Positions 12,801-23,940 of a DNA stretch of 64,000 nt are shown in pieces (the first letter of the stretch is position 1; each line of letters begins with the position of its first letter). The stretch comes from Pegea sp. RAD2-039. Lineage: Eukaryota > Chordata > Thaliacea > Salpida > Salpidae. The stretch lies in the NCBI GenBank assembly GCA_034620365.1, contig JAQGEQ010000116.1, positions 310,001-374,000 on the forward strand. Reading direction: 5' to 3'. The position numbers and the translations under genes were made by a program. The notes under the pieces are model-generated. The model worked only from the letters and a program-made list of their open reading frames with translations, ran no database searches and was not told the DNA's origin.

Positions 12801-15800
12801 TGTAGATGGTTGTTTGTAGATGGTTGTTTGTAGATGGTTGTTTGTAGATGGTTGGTTTGTAGATGGTTAGTTTGTAGATGGTTGGTTTGTAGATGGTTGT
12901 TTGTAGATGGTTGCTTGTAGATGGTTGCTTGTAGATGGTTGCTTGTAGATGGTTGTTTGTAGATGGTTGTTTGTAGATGGTTGTTTGTAGATGGTTGTTT
13001 ATAGATGGTTGTTTATAGATGGTTGTTTGTAGATGGTTGTTTATAGATGGTTGTTTATAGATGGTTGCTTGTAGATGGTCGTTTGTAGATGGTTGTTTAT
13101 AGATGGTTGTTTGTAGATGGTTGTTTGTAGATAGTTGTTTGTAGATGGTTGTTTGTAGATGGTTGTTTGTAGATGGTTGTTTGTAGATGGTTGTTTATAG
13201 ATGGTTGTTTGTAGATGGTTGTTTGTAGATGGTTGGTTGTAGATGGTTGTTTGATGGTTGTTTGATAGATGGTTGTTTGTAGATGGTTGCTTGTAGATGG
13301 TTGTTTAGATGGTTGTTTAGATGGTTGTTTGTAGATGGTTGTTTGTAGATGGTTGTTTGTAGATGGTTGTTTGTAGATGGTTGTTTGTAGATGGTTGTTT
13401 GTAGATGGTTGTTTATAGATGGTTGTTTGTAGATGGTTGTTTGTAGATGGTTGTTTGTAGATGGTTGTTTGTAGATGGTTGTTTGTAGATGGTTGTTTGT
13501 AGATGGTTGTTTGTAGATGGTTGTTTGTAGATGGTTGTTTGTAGATGGTTGTTTGTAGATGGTTGTTTGTAGATGGTTGTTTGTAGATAGGTTTGTAGAT
13601 GGTTGTTTATAGATGGTTGTTTGTAGATGGTTGTTTGTAGATGGTTGTTTGTAGATGGTTGTTTGTAGATGGTTGTTTGTAGATGGTTGTTTGTAGATGG
13701 TTGTTTGTAGATGGTTGGTTTGTAGATGGTTAGTTTGTAGATGGTTGGTTTGTAGATGGTTGTTTGTAGATGGTTGGTTGTAGATGGTTGTTTGTAGATG
13801 GTTGTTTGTAGATGGTTGTTTGTAGATGGTTGGTTTGTAGATGGTTAGTTTGTAGATGGTTGGTTTGTAGATGGTTGTTTGTAGATGGTTGGTTGTAGAT
13901 GGTTGTTTATAGATGGTTGTTTGTAGATGGTTGTTTGTAGATGGTTGTTTGTAGATGGTTGTTTATAGATGGTTAGTTTGTGGATGGTTAGTTTGTAGAT
14001 GGTTGTTTATAGTTGTTCTGGTTTCAGAGACACAAGTTTCACAAATTACGACTTTTTCCTACAAATTGACGATTCTCAAAAATAAAACTTTTAAAATTTA
14101 TGGATTTGAAGATGAAGATGCAGAAAAATATTTGGAATTGATTGAAGTAACATTTTCACAATTCAAACTTCACTACTAACTTCATCTTTTAGGACTTATC
14201 TGGAGTTCTACTTCCTGTTTACAGCGATCAAAAACCTGATTACGCTCTTGTACCTCTTGCAGGATGTTCACGAGAACGCGATGGCGGTTATGACGTCACT
14301 CCTTTTTGGATTGTGAGTTTTTAGATGATAAGATAAAGTTGTTAATATTTGATGTTGTAGGAGATTTGTAAGAAGCACAAAGACATCATTTCTCCTTCAT
14401 TGCATCCTCTCTCTACTCCTTTTGATGTTGATGAATGTTCTGAGTTGTTCAAGGGGCTTGTTTTGTGCCCCAGCAAGTTTGAAGAACCGGAAAGATTTCA
14501 TCTTCAAGTTCTCATTGAATCTTTAGGTAATCTTTATCACTTCTTGATACTCATCACTTCCTGATCTTCATCACTTCCTGATCTTCATCACTTCCTGATC
14601 CTCATCACTCCCTGATCTTCATCACTTCCTGATCCTCATCACTTCTTGATCTCCATTACTTACTGATCTTCATCACTTACTGATCTTCATCACTTCCTGA
14701 TCTTCATCACTTCCTGATCCTCATCACTCCCTGATCCTCATCACTTCCTGATCCTCATCACTTCCTGATCCTCATCACTTCCTGATCCTCATCACTTCCT
14801 GATCTTCATCACTCCCTGATCCTCATCACTTCCTGATCCTCATCACTTCCTGATCTTCATCACTTCCTGATCCTCATCACTCCCTGATCTTCATCACTTC
14901 CTGATCTTCTTCACTTCTTGATCTCCATTACTTACTGATCTTCATCACTTCCTGATCTTCATCACTTCCTAATCTCCATTACTTACTGATCCTCATCACT
15001 CCCTGATCTTCATCACTCCCTGATCCTCATCACTTCCTGATCTTCATCACTTCCTAATCTCCATTACTTACTGATCTTCATCACTTCCTGATCTTCATCA
15101 CTCCCTGATCCTCATCACTTCCTGATCTTCATCACTTCCTGATCCTCATCACTTCCTGATCTTCATCACTTCCTAATCTCCATTACTTACTGATCTTCAT
15201 CACTTCCTGATCTTCATCACTTCCTGATCCTCATCACTTCCTGATCTTCATCACTTCCTGATCCTCATCACTTCCTGATCCTCATCACTTCCTGATCTTC
15301 ATCACTTCCTAATCTCCATTACTTACTGATCTTCATCACTTCCTGATCTTCATCACTTCCTGATCTTCATCACTTCCTGATCCTCATCACTTCCTGATCC
15401 TCATCACTTCCTGATCCTCATCACTTCCTGATCTTCATCACTCCCTGATCTTCATCACTTCCTGATCCTCATCACTTCCTAATCTTCATCACTCCCTGAT
15501 CTTCATCACTTCTTGATCTTCATCACTTCTTGATCCTCATCACTTCCTGATCCTCATCACTTCCTGATCCTCATCACTTCCTGATCATCATCACTTCCTG
15601 ATCCTCATCACTTCCTGATCCTCATCACTTCCTGATCCTCATCACTTCCTGATCTTCATCACTCCCTGATCTCCATTACTTACTGATCTTCATCACTTAC
15701 TGATCTTCATCACTCCCTGATCTTCATCACTTCCTGATCTTCATCACTTCCTGATCTTCATCACTTCCTGATCTTCATCACTTCCTAATCTCCATTACTT

Positions 15801-18800
15801 ACTGATCCTCATCACTCCCTGATCTTCATCACTCCCTGATCCTCATCACTTCCTGATCTTCATCACTTCCTAATCTCCATTACTTACTGATCTTCATCAC
15901 TTCCTGATCTTCATCACTCCCTGATCCTCATCACTCCCTGATCTTCATCACTTCTTGATCCTCATCACTTCCTGATCCTCATCACTTCCTGATCTTCATC
16001 ACTTCCTGATACTCATCACTTCCTGATCTTCATCACTTCCTGATACTCATCACTTCCTGATCTTCATCACTTCCTGATCCTCATCACTTCCTGATCCTCA
16101 TCACTTCCTGATCTTTTAGGAGGGGTTTTCCAGTCAAACCTGGCGAAGAAGGATGTTCCCAGCGATGACCTCTTGAAGACCACTCATCTAATCATCGACA
16201 AACCAATTGGTGACAAATACCGAGCAAGTGTTGAATGGAACATACGAATAGTAACTTCAGAGTAAGTCTTCATCTGTGAGATCATTTGTGACATCTTCTG
16301 CTGTTAGGTGGGTGTATCAGTGCGCTAGAAGCAAGCAACTACTCTCTTGTAGTTCGTTTATACCTGGTGATACACAATCTTACGTTTTAGAACCAACATG
16401 TCCCTCAAAAGATGAAGATGTTGATTGTATGAAGCCACCTGCTTCTATTCCCAAGAAAAGTTGGTTGTCAGATGATACCGAGGAAATAAAAATCGGTATT
16501 TGTGTTTGATTAGAAAAACCGATCGTCGAATTTCAACCAATCACAAGAGGTCCAAGTGCAGCTGATGAAATTCGAAAGAAATACGATGCAGGGAAAGAAA
16601 ATATTTCCGGAGATGGAAACTCACTAAAAGATAAAGTTGGGATTGATTTGAAATTTTAATTTTTCTACAAATTCCAAAAAACTTTTCAGATTCTTGTTGA
16701 TGGTTTAGACTCTCCATCAAATTTCATTGGGACACTAAATACTCCGGACACATCTTTTGATCTTAAAGAGGTTTTTGAGATTTTAAAAACTTCTCCTGAA
16801 AAGCAGAAACGAATCAAAGAGAGATTAGGTTCTCAGAGACAGGTGAAGATGTCTTCATGATTTCTTCATCTCATCATATTTATGTTTCAGTCGAATCTTC
16901 TTCAGAATAAACAATCTTCTAACAATACCTTTGATCTTCAAGATGTCTTTGAAATCTTAAAGACTCCTTTTGATAAGCAGCAAAAAATGATAAAAATCAT
17001 AAATAGGAATCCGAACACGGTAATCAATTTTTTTGAAATTTAGATTTTTTTATTTGGTAACCCTTTAATTTGAGTTTTCACAAATTCTTTTAAAATTATT
17101 TTTTTTGTGTTTGGCAACACTTAACTCACTAATTGATTAAATTTTTTTGAAATTTAGATTTTTTTATTTGGTAACCCTTTAGTTTGAGTTTTCTCAAATT
17201 CTTTTAAAATTATTTTTTGTGTTTGGCAACACTTAACTCACTAATTGATTAATTTTTTTTTGAAATTTAAATTTTTTTATTTGGTAACCCTTTAATTTGA
17301 GTTTTCACAAATTCTTTTAAAATTATTTTTTTTGTGTTTGGCAACACTTAACTCACTAATTGATTAAATTTTATCGAAATTCTGATTCTTAAAACTTTTT
17401 GATTTAATTTTTTAATTTTGGAAACACTTTTTTTCACAACTTTTCTCTTTCCAGCCTCTAACTGTATTCGTTCGTCGACTTTTTGCTCAAACACTTCAAG
17501 ATGATCTATCTTCTGATCAAGTTATCTGTAATCTTGAAGAAAAATTTGATGAAGTCGATGAAAGCGCGCCACCTGGTGACAAACAGGCGCCAGAAACATC
17601 TGAAGCGAACGAAAGTAGTGGGATCATGATGACGTCAGAAGTTGAAGCTCTTCTCGAAGCTAATGATGAAGTTGAAGAAGTGAAACGACCACTAGTTGGC
17701 GCTGTTGTTTACATTTCAAAGGTTTCCAAACAACTTTTTGATGATTTTATGCAAATTTTTTGATGTTTTTAGAAGTTAATTAAAGAACGGCAACGCCTCA
17801 GTGTCCTTGTACGTGGTCTAGGTGCTGAATATTCGATTGTTTATTCAACTTCTTGCACTCATTTCGTGTTTCAGGTTTGTTGAGTTTCAATTGTTCAAAC
17901 TTCTCGACAAAAAACATCAAATTGATGATGACTTGTCATTAAAGCGTTAGTGGTTGCCAAGGTGCTGAGGACTCGCCTGATTCCACCACCTAACTACCAT
18001 TTCCACCACCTAACTACCATTTCCATCACCTAACTACCAATTCCATCACCTAACTACCAATTGAGACAGTGACCTGAGACAATGACCTGGGACAATGACC
18101 TGGGACAGTGGTACAGAGGTCCACTAGTTACTAAACTCCCAAAAAACTTTTTCAAATATTAATATAATAGTGAAGTTATCTGCTGATTGAAGTTTGTGGT
18201 CGGGTTGGTCCAGGGCCACAACCTACAAGTTGAGGACCACTTTTAAAAAAAAGAGTTTTGTGAAAATATTTGAATTTTTTTGAAGGGAAAACTGAATGAT
18301 TCAAATAGAGAATTGAGAAACGCCAAAAAAGATCAGAAGAAGATTGTGTGTCCTTCATGGTTAGAAGAATGTGAGAAGGCTTCTGATTGGTTAGATGAAA
18401 ACTGCTTCCCGCCTTCATATGATCCTAATAACTCACTAGATGTAAGTATGATGACGTCACTGATGACGTCACCTAGTTGTTGCTAATTCCATCTTTTCAG
18501 ATGGTTCAAAGATCAACGAGGAAAAGAAGGAAGCAGATGAAGTAATTTTCTGACGATTGCAACAAATTGCAGATTGACAAATTTCTTTTGATAGTTCTCA
18601 ATTAAATAAAAGTGACAATTCGGAAAAAAGCCAAAAAGTGACGAAGCAATCCCAAGTTGAAAGTGAAGAGTCACAACAAGAAAGAGAAAGTCTGAAGAAG
18701 GCTCTTCAGGATGTTGATGTAATCGGGAAAGAACTAGAAGCCAGAAGAACGCGTAAGTGACGTCATCATCGTCAGTGACGTCATCATTAGTGACGCCATC

Positions 18801-20799
18801 ATTACTAACGTCATGATTAGTGACGCCATCATTACTGACGTCATGATTAGTGACGCCATCATTACTGACGTCATGATTAGTGACGTCATGATTAGTGACG
18901 TCATCATTAGTGACGCCATCAGTAGTGACGCCATCAGTAGTGACGCGATGCTTTTCAGGGAATACTTCCAAATCTCTTCTTTCAATCAAATCAGTTTCAC
19001 CGAGCACGCGAGAAGCGAAAAACGCGAATCACGTGACCAGCGAGTTCTCACAAGAAGTTCAGGTTCGGGGAATTCCCCTCGACGAAACCGGAAGTTGATG
19101 TTTCGTTGTAGATTGAATACGATGATCCTATTGGTCGAAATAAACGGAAAAGTTTAATCAAAGAGAAGATGATGTCTCCTGATGGCTCTTTGATTGAAGA
19201 AGATCATCTTCCTGAAGTTAGAGATCAGAATGTAAGAGATCAAGTGATGTAGAGATGATGTCTTTGATGAATCTTCTTCAGATTGAAGATCAGGGTCGTA
19301 TTTCGGATCTTTTAAATCAAGGCAAAGTCCCAATCTTCCTCATCTCTTCAGTTTCCATGACAATGAAGACAAAATATTCAAATTTAATTGAAAGATTAGG
19401 TAAGTGTCTTGAAGATTCTTGCATCGCGATGAAATTTGCATATCTTGATCAGGAGGTAAATGTGGAAGTCCTCATGAGTCGACACATCTCATCTTGAAGC
19501 AGCCGACCAGGAACGAGAAGTTCTTGTGTTCGTTAGCTTCCGGAAAATGGATTCTGCACACAAGTTATCTGGATGAATGTGAAAAAGCTGATAGCTTCGT
19601 CCAAGTAATTTGCATATTAGCTCACTACGTCACTTCCTACGTCACAACCACACATCACTTCCTACATCACAACCACACGTCACTTCCTACGTCACAACCA
19701 CACGTCACTTCCTACATCACAACCACACGTCACTTCCTACGTCACAACCACACGTCACTTCCTACGTCACAACCACAGGTCACTTCCTACGTCACAACCA
19801 CACGTCACTTCCTACGTCACAACCACACATCACTTCCTACGTCACAACCACACGTCACTTCCTACGTCACAGCCACACGTCACTTCCTACGTCACAACCA
19901 CACGTCACTTCTTACGTCACAACCACACGTCACTTCCTACATCACAACCACACATCACTTCCTACATCACAACCACACGTCACTTCCTACGTCACAACCA
20001 CACGTCACTTCCTACGTCATAACCACACGTCACTTCCTACGTCACAACCACACGTCACTTCCTACGTCACAACCACACATCACTTCCTACGTCACAACCA
20101 CACATCACTTCCTACATCACAACCACACGTCACTTCCTACGTCACAACCACACATCACTTCCTACGTCACAACCACACGTCATTTCCTACGTCACAACCA
20201 CACGTCACTTCCTACGTCACTTTCAGGAAGATAAGTTTGAATTTGGAAATCCAGCTTCAAAATTGCCTCAGACAAAAACAAAAGTTGAAAAAGAGCTTTC
20301 AGCGGCTTGTTATCGGTGGAGACGGACTTTGAAGGGTTCTAAAGGGGCATTTGATGGTTGGAAGGTAAATAGATGGTATTAGTGATGCCAAAATGTTGAT
20401 AAATGTCCACTAGGTGGCGTTGTACGTGTCGAAACGTCAAAGTGAGGGATTATCTCAAGTATTAAAAATTGGTGGTGCTGATTTATGTGTTGTGAATACT
20501 TCAATTGATTTAACAAAGACATATACTCATGTAATTATCAGTGAAGAGCTTGATGAAGTGTTATCTTCTGAAATTATCGACGAATTAACTGAGAAAGGAA
20601 CATATTGTTGTTTAGCTCAATATATCGGTTTGAAAATTCACTTTTTTCTAATTTTATTTTTCTAATTTCAATATTTTTAGCTGAATATTTGATGAAAGAT
20701 CCGATTCCTTATCCGAAAACGTTTCATTTCTCGACTAGAAAGATTAAAAGAAAATCAAATTTGAATTATTCATCAAAGAAATCGCGACGTGTCACGTGA
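9868..20799 (+). CDS. TOPBP1: TOPBP1 DNA damage checkpoint scaffold, multiple BRCT domains
   Basis: Thirty exons in continuous phase encode about 1457 residues (human about 1522): 9868-9942, 10429-10537, 10587-10759, 10813-10994, 11048-11241, 11296-11409, 11461-11671, 11718-11986, 12034-12172, 12364-12443, 14028-14146, 14193-14312, 14361-14526, 16120-16261, 16308-16495, 16514-16635, 16690-16842, 16891-17019, 17455-17721, 17773-17874, 18286-18441, 18501-18541, 18595-18752, 18959-19062, 19112-19231, 19282-19399, 19453-19604, 20227-20364, 20414-20627, 20681-20799. BRCT 0-2 lie at about residues 26-285 (CPIFLGCCICVTGF), BRCT3 about 377-485, BRCT4-5 about 520-720 (ELFKGLVLCPSKFE), BRCT6 about 970-1070 (GKLNDSNREL), BRCT7 about 1222-1305 (THLILKQPTRNEKFL) and BRCT8 about 1340-1430. 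A basic NLS-like tail ends the protein. The family binds phosphorylated RAD9 and replication factors and activates ATR in the nucleus. The DDP motif of the ATR-activating region is at about 1173. AATAAA follows at 20818. The exon 15 end is ambiguous (see findings). Confidence 0.93.
12445..14022. repeat. 14-bp minisatellite in TOPBP1 intron 10
   Basis: About 110 copies of TGTTTGTAGATGGT, with variants GTTTATAGATGG, GTTAGTTTGTAGATGG and GCTTGTAGATGG. It fills almost the whole intron. The donor GTTAGTTTGTAGATGG is itself a repeat variant, so the array starts at the splice site. Higher-order blocks recur, for example the GTTGGTTTGTAGATGG / GTTAGTTTGTAG pair near 12850, 13715 and 13830. Confidence 0.97.
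14527..16118. repeat. 17-bp minisatellite in TOPBP1 intron 13
   Basis: About 90 copies of a 17-bp unit, TTCCTGATCTTCATCAC, with CTTCATC/CCTCATC alternation and variants such as TTCCTAATCTCCATTACTTAC. It begins within about 15 nt of the donor and ends in the pyrimidine tract of the acceptor (TTCCTGATCTTTTAG at 16119). It therefore makes up essentially the entire intron. Confidence 0.97.
17020..17395. repeat. About 115-120-bp tandem repeat in TOPBP1 intron 18
   Basis: Three to three and a half near-identical copies. Each contains GAAATTTAGATTTTTTTATT, then TTGGTAACCC, then GTTTGGCAACACTTAACTCA. The copies start soon after the donor GTAATC and differ mainly in homopolymer length. Confidence 0.9.
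17984..18115. repeat. Two short tandem arrays in TOPBP1 intron 20
   Basis: About four copies of a 20-bp unit (CCATTTCCACCACCTAACTA, with later copies CCAATTCCATCACCTAACTA) are followed directly by about four copies of a 14-bp unit, GACAATGACCTGGG. Both lie in the intron between exons 20 and 21. Confidence 0.85.
18755..18950. repeat. TGACGTCA-based minisatellite in TOPBP1 intron 23
   Basis: Tandem 15-bp half-units of the form TGACGTCATCATTAG / TGACGCCATCATTAC, arranged partly as a 30-bp dimer. About twelve half-units fill the intron from just after the donor GTAAGTGACG. Roughly seven contain the exact palindrome TGACGTCA. Open frames across this block on both strands are repeat artefacts. Confidence 0.95.
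19612..20222. repeat. 25-bp minisatellite in TOPBP1 intron 27
   Basis: About 24 copies of the 25-bp unit CACGTCACTTCCTACGTCAC plus AACCA. They run from about 10 nt after the donor to the acceptor (CCTACGTCACTTTCAG at 20226). The unit is not a multiple of three and is rich in ACGTCAC, so it gives long overlapping Thr/His/Ser-rich open frames that are not genes. Confidence 0.96.
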
Positions 20800-20817
20800 T
20801 TGATTAGACGCGATTTC

Positions 20818-20823
20818 AATAAA
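20818..20823 (+). terminator. TOPBP1 poly(A) signal
   Basis: AATAAA 19 nt after the TOPBP1 TGA stop (20797-20799). It implies a very short 3' UTR, typical of the compact genes in this window. Confidence 0.6.
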
Positions 20824-21202
20824 CAACATTTTGAAGTTTTTAAATTTGTATTTCAATGAAAATTGGGAAGTCGAAAATTAATTGAACATTTAGCTAATCA
20901 ACTGGTTTTTTAATTAGTTGGTAATTTCATTTAAGATGTCTTTTAATCAAAGATGCCACTAAGAGACTCTCTTGTTTTTGGCTCCTAATTTTATATTAGA
21001 ATCAATTTAAGATGATCAATCAAATGTTTGCTCCTCAAATTAAGGTGCTGAGGAGTCACCTGCTTCTAGCAGTAAAGCTTTTTGTTGGGTGTTTGTGGAA
21101 ATTAATAAAAATAAGCAGAAAACTTTTGTCATTTCTCATAAACAAGTAGCGTTTGAAAAAATCAGAATAATTTAAATATCAGCTCAATGTGGAGCGATTG
21201 GT

Positions 21203-22362
21203 TTATTTCTTGGAGCTTGCTTTAAGCACACGAACAACTATCTTTTCTTCTTCTACTAGGAAAGCTCTGATAATTCGTTCACGAACTGCTTTGGCTGAAA
21301 GGCATCCACCATAAGCACGTGTAACATGCTTAGTTCGTTTTGATCTGGACATCAACTGCTTTGGGCGAGCTGGTTTGATTCCAAATAACTTCTGTTTGGT
21401 GTCAGGGCATGTTGGAATTGATCCAAACTTCTTCTTGTGCAAGTAAACCAAACGGCCACCTGAATAAAATATGAAAGTTTGAAAAACTCGAGTTTTATGA
21501 ATTTGAAGGATTAGAAATTCAGAATAAGTTTCAAAATTAAAAATATTCAATTAAAAATTTTAATAAAAATTTTATGAAATAACTAAATTGAAAAATTTAT
21601 ATAAAAAGATTTATTTAAAAGTTACTTCAAAATAAAAAATAAAATATTTATGTTTAGTTTGGTAACTACTATTTGTAGTAATATATAGTTCTAAATAAAA
21701 TATTTAAATAATTTAAAAAATATAAAATAATTCAAGTATAATTTATTATCATTTATTATTATTAATAATAATTATATTTTATAAATTATTATATTTATTA
21801 TCTAATAATATGATTTCAAATTATATTTTAATTCAAAAACTTAGAAATATTTAAAAGTAAATTATAAAAAATATATTTTTTTGCTAAACTTAAAATTATT
21901 TAAATATTTTTTGACCAAACTAAATGATAATAAATAAAATAGATTTTAAAGACTAAAAAATTATAAAACTAGTAATATATAAGCAAGTTTTTTATGATAA
22001 TTAAAAACTTTAAATATAAAAATTTATTTTATTAAAAAGTTTCAACAAAAATTATAAAAATTTATTTATACAGATTTACAAAATAAGTAAAAAAGTTGTA
22101 AAAAAAAATTAGTAAAATTATTTCATTCTCTAAATAAAACATTTAAAGAAAAAAAAAGAATTTGAAAACAAATTGAAGAAAAAAATCTACTTTTTGATTA
22201 TTTTATAAGAAAAGTATAAAATTTCTAATTCTTCAAAAAAAAAAAAACTGTAAAAGAAAAAATAAAAGGAAAAATCTAATTACCTGGCGTCTTAGAGATT
22301 TTTCTAAGATTAGAAGGAGTATTATAGGAAAGACGGCGACGATATGTTAATCTTTGAACCAT
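21203..22362 (-). CDS. RPL34: 60S ribosomal protein L34 (eL34)
   Basis: Two exons, 22284-22362 and 21203-21459, encode 111 residues (human about 117). The N-terminus [15 protein letters not shown] is nearly identical to animal RPL34. The [20 protein letters not shown] block and the [16 protein letters not shown]-terminus also match. It is a structural protein of the large cytosolic ribosomal subunit. The 823-nt intron falls after codon 26, splitting a Gly codon. The gene converges on TOPBP1 with about 400 nt between stop codons. The TAA stop lies inside an AATAAA hexamer (21202-21207), so the 3' UTR is probably minimal. A pyrimidine run, CTTTCTTGCC on the minus strand near 22430, could be a 5' TOP start, but this is speculative. 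Confidence 0.97.
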
Positions 22363-23559
22363 TTTTATTGTAAAGATGAACAAAGCCTAAGACCTCTACG
22401 CAGATTTCTCTAAAAGGGTTCTAGGCAAGAAAGTAAACCAAAATATACAATTTCAGCCACTAATGGCGCTAGTGAGCAACGATTTTAGTCTAAAATGGAT
22501 TTAATTTAGTTAATGGATATTTAAATTGTATATTGAATAATCAATAACTAGTAATAAATGTCATAACCTAATACTGATAACAAAGTAACAACTTCAAGTT
22601 TTATCAGCATATCAAGAACCTTAATAAAAATAAAGCTGTTTTATTTGAATGGCTAAAAAGCAAGATCTAAGATTGTTTATTTATTGTTTAGTTTATGAGT
22701 TTTATTTTTACGGCATCAAAACGTTAAATAAATCAAATGATCGTAAAAACTTTTCAAAAATGTTTCCCTTTGAAAAATCTTTTTTTTCGTAGAAGCAGCA
22801 GAGCTGTTATTCTTTTGGAATATTTATAGTTTTTAAATTTTATAGAAGTGTAAAGATTTTAATACTTTCATAATTACTTTCAAATTAGATAATAGTAATT
22901 AGAAATAATATTAACATCAAAAATGTGAAACGATCCTAAATTTTCTTTTTTATCTTACAGTAGTTGAAAATTATTCAGAATTGATTTTTATGTATTTTCA
23001 AATCCACAACTTTTAAACAAAAATATTTTTCAATAAAAGTATTTTGCAAAAATAAAAAATGAATGAAATTTGTAAATAATTTGAAAATAATTCTTCACTT
23101 ATAATATCAACTTTGAGTCATCATTTATTTAAACTCACAAATTAACTTTTTTAAAACTTTTTCTCGTTTAAACTTGAGATAAATTTTAACAAATTTGATA
23201 GAAATCAAAACAGGTTTGGATGAAAATATGTTTTCCTAAATCGAGTTAAATAATCAAATAATTCCGCACATATATAAATATTTTAAATATTCATTTCAAT
23301 TTATGATATACAAGGTACCCAGCAACTTTTCTGATATTTAAAAACTTTAATCTAATGAGCTGTTTTATAAGAGGACAACTTGAGGTTATCTTTTTCGATA
23401 AACTCTTAAAAGTGTCTCAGATGCAGTTTCTTCCGCTCCTTTGGATCTGGTTGGAGTCCCTCGGTTGCAGGACCATCGTCGTCTCGGCTGTCCAGTTGAA
23501 GGTCACTTTTAACAGCAAGTTGGTTTTAACAACTTTTCAATCTCAGATCTCTCAAATTA

Positions 23560-23940
23560 TGTCTTCAAAGTGTAGTGATTGTCGCATCCGTCTGATACAC
23601 AGAAGGTCTCGGGTTCGAACTCATATTTGTGACAAGGAAAAGTCCATAAAAAAACCCGAGTAAAAAGGCGTTGTGACTCTGGTTATTGACAACAGTTTTT
23701 GGGATAAACTCCGAATTTAAAGCCTTGAAAAGTAGGCAGTTCATAGATGTACTTAACGTCGTTCTGACAGCTCCTGAATCAGTTTAGTTGTTCCGCTGCA
23801 TAACAGCTCTTGTTGGAGTCCTACTGGATGGGCAGCAACTGGATTTGCAAATAAATCAGCTGATGTTGTAGTACAAAAGTAACCGGTCTTCTGCCCTGAC
23901 ATATAGCATGACCGTTCTTGGACGAAGCCAAGTTTGAAGC
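23560..23940 (+). mobile_element. tRNA-derived SINE, copy 1
   Basis: The head looks like a decayed tRNA. An A-box-like TGTAGTGATTGTCGCATCCG is followed by an anticodon-arm-like segment and a B box, GGGTTCGAACTC (about 23623-23634). The stems are too damaged for a working tRNA. The body aligns with a second copy at about 39725-40015: TGTRGT..TTGTCRCATYCGYCT in the head, GGAAAAGTCCATAAA against GAAAAAGTCTACAAG after it, and GCTGCATAACAGCTCTTGTT against GCTGCATAAGCTCGTTGG further on. Family and exact ends are unknown. Confidence 0.55.

Noticed and set aside
12445-16118. CRISPR-like or centromeric satellite interpretation of the direct repeats
   Set aside because: No spacers alternate with repeats, units are contiguous, and the arrays are neatly enclosed by TOPBP1 splice sites.
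18513-19157. Open frames on both strands across the TGACGTCA array
   Set aside because: Shadows of the intron 23 repeat and neighbouring TOPBP1 exons; the true frame is fixed by splice phase and BRCT-linker homology.
19494-20332. Long Thr/His/Ser-rich open frames (about 240 codons) on the plus strand
   Set aside because: They run through the 25-bp minisatellite of TOPBP1 intron 27. The unit is not a multiple of three and contains no stop in these frames, so the same open pattern appears in more than one frame.
23560-23650. A functional tRNA gene
   Set aside because: A good B box is present, but the T stem and anticodon stem have mismatches, there is no acceptor stem, and a second diverged copy with the same downstream body shows it is a SINE head.
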